In this document: positions 62,401-64,000 of the stretch, piece by piece
How the letters are laid out: each line of letters opens with the position of its first letter
Position numbering within the stretch: the first letter of the stretch is position 1
From: Marivita sp.
GTDB taxonomy: Bacteria; Pseudomonadota; Alphaproteobacteria; Rhodobacterales; Rhodobacteraceae
Assembly: GCF_022763305.1 (NCBI RefSeq)
Contig: NZ_JALEGT010000031.1
Location: forward strand, 1-64,000
DNA length: 64,000 nucleotides
Reading direction: 5' to 3'
Translations under genes and position numbers: made by a program
The notes under the pieces: generated by a model
What the model was told of the DNA's origin: nothing
The model's database searches: none
The model's input: only the letters and a program-made list of their open reading frames with translations

Positions 62401-64000
62401 CTTCGAGCGTGTCGTTCAGCCCTTCGGCACCGTAAACCACGGTCTGGTTCGGCGCGCCTGCGATGACTTCCAGCCAATGGCCATCCGTGTCACGGAGCAC
62501 CCAGTTGTGGTCCGTAAAGGTGCCCTGCACATAAGTGCTGCCCGCCTGAATTGTGGCGTATTGAATCGGTGTGCCGACGTCATTGATCCACCAAAGCTCA
62601 ATCGGGCCGTCGGCGCTGTTGATGACTGTAAGACTGGTGGCCGTAATCCCGGGACCGGACGAGAAATCGGTGGGGTTGTACCACTGACCGTCCCCCAAAA
62701 GGATGTCGTTGTCATTGCCACCCAGAAGGGTGTCGTTGCCCTGGCCGCCCTGAAGCGAATCCGCGCCAGCGCCGCCGTCGATCTGGTCGGCGCCTTCGTT
62801 GCCGCTGAGCGTGTCCAGCCCATCGTCGCCGTAGATGACATCGTTGCCCGCTTCGCCGAAGACCAGATCATTGCCCGATCCGGCATAGATCGTGTCTGCG
62901 CCGCCCGCATCATCGGCGGTCAGGAAATTGCTGTCACCGCCATAGATCGCGTCGTTCTCGCCGCCGCCGTAGATCAGGTCGCTGCCGTCGTCGCCCCGGA
63001 TCGTGTCGTTGCCCTCGTTGGCCCAGACCGTGTCATTGCCGGCCCCTGCGCGGATGCTGTCCGCCTCGCCGCCGCCCAAGGCATCATTATTGTCGACCCA
63101 GTCGCCATCGGCATCGAAATAGAACTGACCGATCTGGTCACCGGCGGCCGTGCCTTCGACGATGTAGTTGTTCGACAGGATGTTGACGTTTTCGATGTTC
63201 TGGAACGTCAACGACCCACCGCTGTTGAAAAAGACCGTCCCGGACTCGGCGGTCAAATAGCTGACCGAGGACACGTTCGAGACGTTCAGTGTGTCATAGT
63301 CTGTGCCGGTCTCGCCGCCGTCGATGAAGTCACCGGCAGCGCCCCAGATCGCGTCCGCATCGGCACCCCCCAAAATAATGTCAGCGCCCGCGCCCCCGGT
63401 GAGGGTGTCCATCCCGACCTGACCCTGAATGGTGTCATTGTCCTTGTCGCCCACGAGCCGGTCGTTGCCCGTTCCGCCGTCAATGAAGTCGGCTCCGTAG
63501 CCGCCGTCGATCCAGTCCCAGTCGTCCTGGCCGAGCAGCACGTCGTTGCCGCCCGCGCCGAAGATCAGGTCATTGCCGGTGCCGCCTTCGATCGTATCTG
63601 CACTGTCGTCTTCCCAACCGCCTTCAAGGTGGTCGGCATCGGCACCACCATAGATCAGGTCGGCACCTGCGCCACCATCGACGAAGTCCTCGCCCGTTCC
63701 GGCGTCGATCGTGTCGTTTCCGGTTTCGCCGAACACCTGGTCCGTGCCCGCACCACCGTAAAGCAGATCGGCTTCGCTGCCGCCGTAGATGACATCGGCC
63801 CCGTCGTCACCGTACAGTACGTCGGTTCCGCCATTGCCAAAGAGCGTGTCGTTCCCGTCAAGGCCTTCCATGCTGTCATTGCCGGAATTCCCGTCAAGAA
63901 CGTCATTGGATGCGGACCCCGTGACGCGGTCACCGCTCTGAGCGCCGGAAATGGTCGTGAAATAATCAAGCAGCGTGCTGCCGCCGAAATTGGCGTTCAC
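56456..64000 (-). CDS. Giant RTX calcium-binding protein with C-terminal Hint domain (N terminus outside window)
   Basis: 2,514 residues are visible; the gene continues past the right edge, and the GTG at 64000 should not be read as its start. Most of it is GGxGxDxUx nonapeptide repeats (many of the form GGAGNDTLDG), which bind Ca2+ and form beta-rolls outside the cell after type I secretion. They are interrupted by six related spacers of about 60-75 residues (for example NDTIDLSAV to IERLILTDQ), by a VHL-beta-like domain (62434-62643) and by a distinct beta domain near 58700-59070. The C terminus is a Hint domain (56560-57115). It is a likely adhesin or matrix protein. No secretion genes are in the window. 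Confidence 0.88.
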   Translation of the reverse strand: MNANFGGSTLLDYFTTISGAQSGDRVTGSASNDVLDGNSGNDSMEGLDGNDTLFGNGGTDVLYGDDGADVIYGGSEADLLYGGAGTDQVFGETGNDTIDAGTGEDFVDGGAGADLIYGGADADHLEGGWEDDSADTIEGGTGNDLIFGAGGNDVLLGQDDWDWIDGGYGADFIDGGTGNDRLVGDKDNDTIQGQVGMDTLTGGAGADIILGGADADAIWGAAGDFIDGGETGTDYDTLNVSNVSSVSYLTAESGTVFFNSGGSLTFQNIENVNILSNNYIVEGTAAGDQIGQFYFDADGDWVDNNDALGGGEADSIRAGAGNDTVWANEGNDTIRGDDGSDLIYGGGENDAIYGGDSNFLTADDAGGADTIYAGSGNDLVFGEAGNDVIYGDDGLDTLSGNEGADQIDGGAGADSLQGGQGNDTLLGGNDNDILLGDGQWYNPTDFSSGPGITATSLTVINSADGPIELWWINDVGTPIQYATIQAGSTYVQGTFTDHNWVLRDTDGHWLEVIAGAPNQTVVYGAEGLNDTLEGNAGDDTIYGQFGDDRIEVDSGNDLAYGGYGNDSIYAGTGFDTLYGDAGNDFIVVGELDGTSTIDGGTGNDTLDVDTSTSGGFSVIFNTTDGGTLNATNTSASGTFSNIEAVWGSSANDTIDAGADTDGTEVLAQGGNDSVVGGSGNDTLAGMDGNDILRGGLGNDSLTGGLGQDTLIGEAGADFLQGNEDSDLVDYSASDAAVTIVLDGGGAAGFASGGHAENDTIVGIDEILGSAFNDSLTGYDATHHGTLSNIIDGGAGDDTIDGMGGNDILYGGTGNDSIAGGAGDDFIDGGDGNDSLTTGAGTDTVFGGAGNDTIRNGEGDDSLVGGTGDDLIIASAGNDTLEGGDGNDTLDGGIDNDSMSGGADADTFIVNDNFGNDTLAGGETVTTGVDSDTIDLSAVTTGVTVNFSAGEAGTIDDNASTDVITFTEIERLILTDQADVVNGGGGNEVIDAGGGDDTVATGTGNDSIFGGAGNDSLIGGDGNDTVDGGAGDDYVAAFTGDDLLLGGDGNDEIFSLGGGNDTLDGGADADLISVMTMSTTTVTGGEAVTTGTDNDTLNASTGVDMTLTITGAESGTITAGADTISYSEIEAVRLGSGNDTVEAGTETAGLNIDAGGGDDLFNAASTTGNNTLEGQSGNDTIYGGSGDETLGGGSGNDQIFGGAGNDSIRSGGDADTVEGGLGNDTIDGAQGDDLLDGGDGADLIFGGDGADTIIGGVGNDTLAGGGDADTFVFTDGFGIDTVSAGETATIGTDFDTIDLSALNSSVTVIYSGVEAGTVDVDATTDSIGFTEVERLILTDQGDSVLGGASDDVIDAGGGNDTVNAGDGNDTINFGSGDDSGTGAAGNDSLDGGDGNDTITGGAGNDTLIGGSGDDSLFGATQADTLSGGDGNDTLDGGLGADFLSGGADSDTFRLTDSFGNDTIVGGDTFTTGANYDTIDLTAVSNAVSVVFSGQGAGTITDSVTGHVVTFSGIEQLILTQGDDTVDATLDDGYTYIQTRGGNDYVQGSPANDVYDDEIFGPNGSGNDTFIGGDGADQLWGGTDQDSLVGGLGDDSLYGQSGNDTLDGGAGNDVLEGGIGDDSVTGGDGADLITEYSYGGTVVADGTTVTGTNSNDAFVFAGAAGTSATIILDDGSGTANDADVEYDTVFVTSTGDAASLTLEGFSYGTDRIQVSEPWAGLASSEIASGHHQVTVTYANGNTQTFDVLHDNGTDFDPTLVMFTYAGNDTLDGGAGNDTILAAYGDDLVFGWTGDDSVLGGDGNDTVFGQDGNDTIFGGAGNDSLDGDDGLAGADSIFGEDGDDTIIGDGGMDTLSGGDGNDLIFAGADNDSVTGGSGNDQLFGEGGADSIDAGSGDDTIDGGDGNDTIIGFEGNDSVLGGAGDDVINTRTSPGTGLPDEGYGASGNPLYYPADPDAFNDRDFVDGGIGNDSILTGDDNDIIFGGDGADTVDAGFDDDLVSGGAGADVLEGNEGNDTIDGGADGDLIYGDVAPTNPDYAVFAPYDLPNDGTDLAPNNNADSLTGGDGNDTIYGQDDNDTLEGGLGDDVLDGGTDNDYLDGADGADTLIGGTGNDTLLGGNDASADSLDGGAGNDELSAGDGNDTLLGGDGNDSLFGGGDDDQLDGGTGADTLDGWSGNDTLTGGTGDDLLTGSDGNDTFVYVAGDGTDTITDFNFGNTGTLNDGDITNNDRIDLSTFYDDIWELTADFNDDGVLNQSNSTLLGGTVDYSNNASFGGGGVAFTNGVGDTSFFTAENTGVVCFTTGTRILTEAGERPIETLRSGDRIVTRDNGVQTLRWIGQRHLNRSELSCAPKLRPVLLSPDLTGGDAPLIVSPQHGVLLDLDGEETLIRAAHLARMKGGSARVMQGCRAVTYVHMLFEAHQIVFANGAPSESFFPGRFALAALKTGAQGEIFDLFPELRHLEAETAYGPTARSFARGVHLPNHLKSLKARQRFVPGAVIAARALSSRRRAVPRIAS
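56560..57115 (-). other. C-terminal Hint (hedgehog/intein-type) domain of the RTX protein
   Basis: The segment begins CFTTGTRILTEAGERPIETL with Cys at the first position, continues GDRIVTRDNGVQTLRWIGQR, and has LIVSPQHGVLL (the block with conserved His) and YVHMLFEAHQIVFANG. This is the Hint_2 type found at the C terminus of many Rhodobacteraceae secreted repeat proteins. The catalytic Cys suggests self-cleavage. The domain is followed by about 60 residues. Confidence 0.8.
62434..62643 (-). other. VHL-beta-like domain inside the RTX protein
   Basis: About 70 residues between two RTX blocks match the beta domain of the von Hippel-Lindau protein: SLTVINSADGPIELWWIND, then GTPIQYATIQAGSTYVQG, then TFTDHNWVLRDTDG. 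The pattern W-x-N-x-x-G, Y-x-T, G, H-x-W-x-x-R-D is kept. Residues equivalent to human Trp88, Tyr98, His115 and Trp117 are present and Ser111 is Thr. Recognition is by eye. Confidence 0.7.

Noticed and set aside
56456-64000. CRISPR-like or tandem DNA repeats
   Set aside because: The short repeats are codons for Ca2+-binding nonapeptides in one long open frame; there are no conserved direct repeats with unique spacers.
1-64000. tRNA, rRNA, insertion sequences or phage genes
   Set aside because: All gaps over 60 bases were read; no cloverleaf, rRNA segment, transposase or integrase was recognised.

Overview
The window looks like a chromosome segment of an alphaproteobacterium of the Rhodobacteraceae (Roseobacter-type marine heterotroph). 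The evidence is high GC with strong codon bias, dense operons with 4-bp ATGA overlaps, a TRAP transporter, the pob/pca aromatic pathway, a DabAB bicarbonate-accumulation pair, ArsJ-type arsenic handling and a giant RTX protein ending in a Hint domain. The assignment comes from gene content and protein style only. No rRNA, tRNA, CRISPR array, insertion sequence or phage gene was seen.

Layout. (1) 1-3.2 kb: start of acetyl-CoA synthetase (minus), adenine deaminase, and a LysR regulator with a clear LysR box. (2) 3.3-7.3 kb: dabB-dabA. (3) 7.4-14.5 kb: an atypical EPSP synthase divergent from an arsenic operon (ArsR-ArsC fusion, GAPDH-like enzyme, ArsJ), followed by an iron-type alcohol dehydrogenase, a class IV aminotransferase and a convergent DUF3237 gene. 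(4) 14.5-24 kb: a MarR-SDR pair, a sulfatase/phosphonate monoester hydrolase, a TRAP transporter with a crotonase, and a divergent amidohydrolase-acyl-CoA dehydrogenase pair, plausibly uptake and side-chain processing of aromatic acids. (5) 24-33.3 kb: pobR/pobA, pcaQ/pcaDCHGB, a flavin monooxygenase and pcaF. This converts 4-hydroxybenzoate through protocatechuate to the beta-ketoadipate level; pcaIJ is absent here. (6) 33.3-41.2 kb, minus strand: a 2-oxoacid (acetoin/pyruvate-type) dehydrogenase complex whose E2 function is split over two genes, an aldehyde dehydrogenase, an M24 pseudopeptidase-like gene and an SDR. (7) 41.2-50.2 kb: a cytosolic regulator fusing a winged helix to a solute-binding-protein fold, divergent from an Rbs-type ABC transporter operon with an SDR, a beta-hydroxyacid dehydrogenase and a ThuA-like gene. 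(8) 50.2-56.4 kb: cyanase with an Nrt/Cyn-type ABC transporter and a divergent NtrC-family activator with a degenerate AAA+ core. (9) 56.5-64 kb: the C-terminal 2,500 residues of an RTX adhesin-like protein carrying a VHL-beta-like domain and a C-terminal Hint domain.

The genes fit a versatile coastal heterotroph that takes up plant-derived aromatics and polyols or sugars, uses adenine and cyanate as nitrogen sources, concentrates bicarbonate, and detoxifies arsenate as an organo-arsenical. The strongest leads are the VHL-like domain with its hydroxyproline-pocket residues kept, the winged-helix/solute-binding fusion regulator with a matching repeated operator, the activator lacking GAFTGA, and the two-gene E2.
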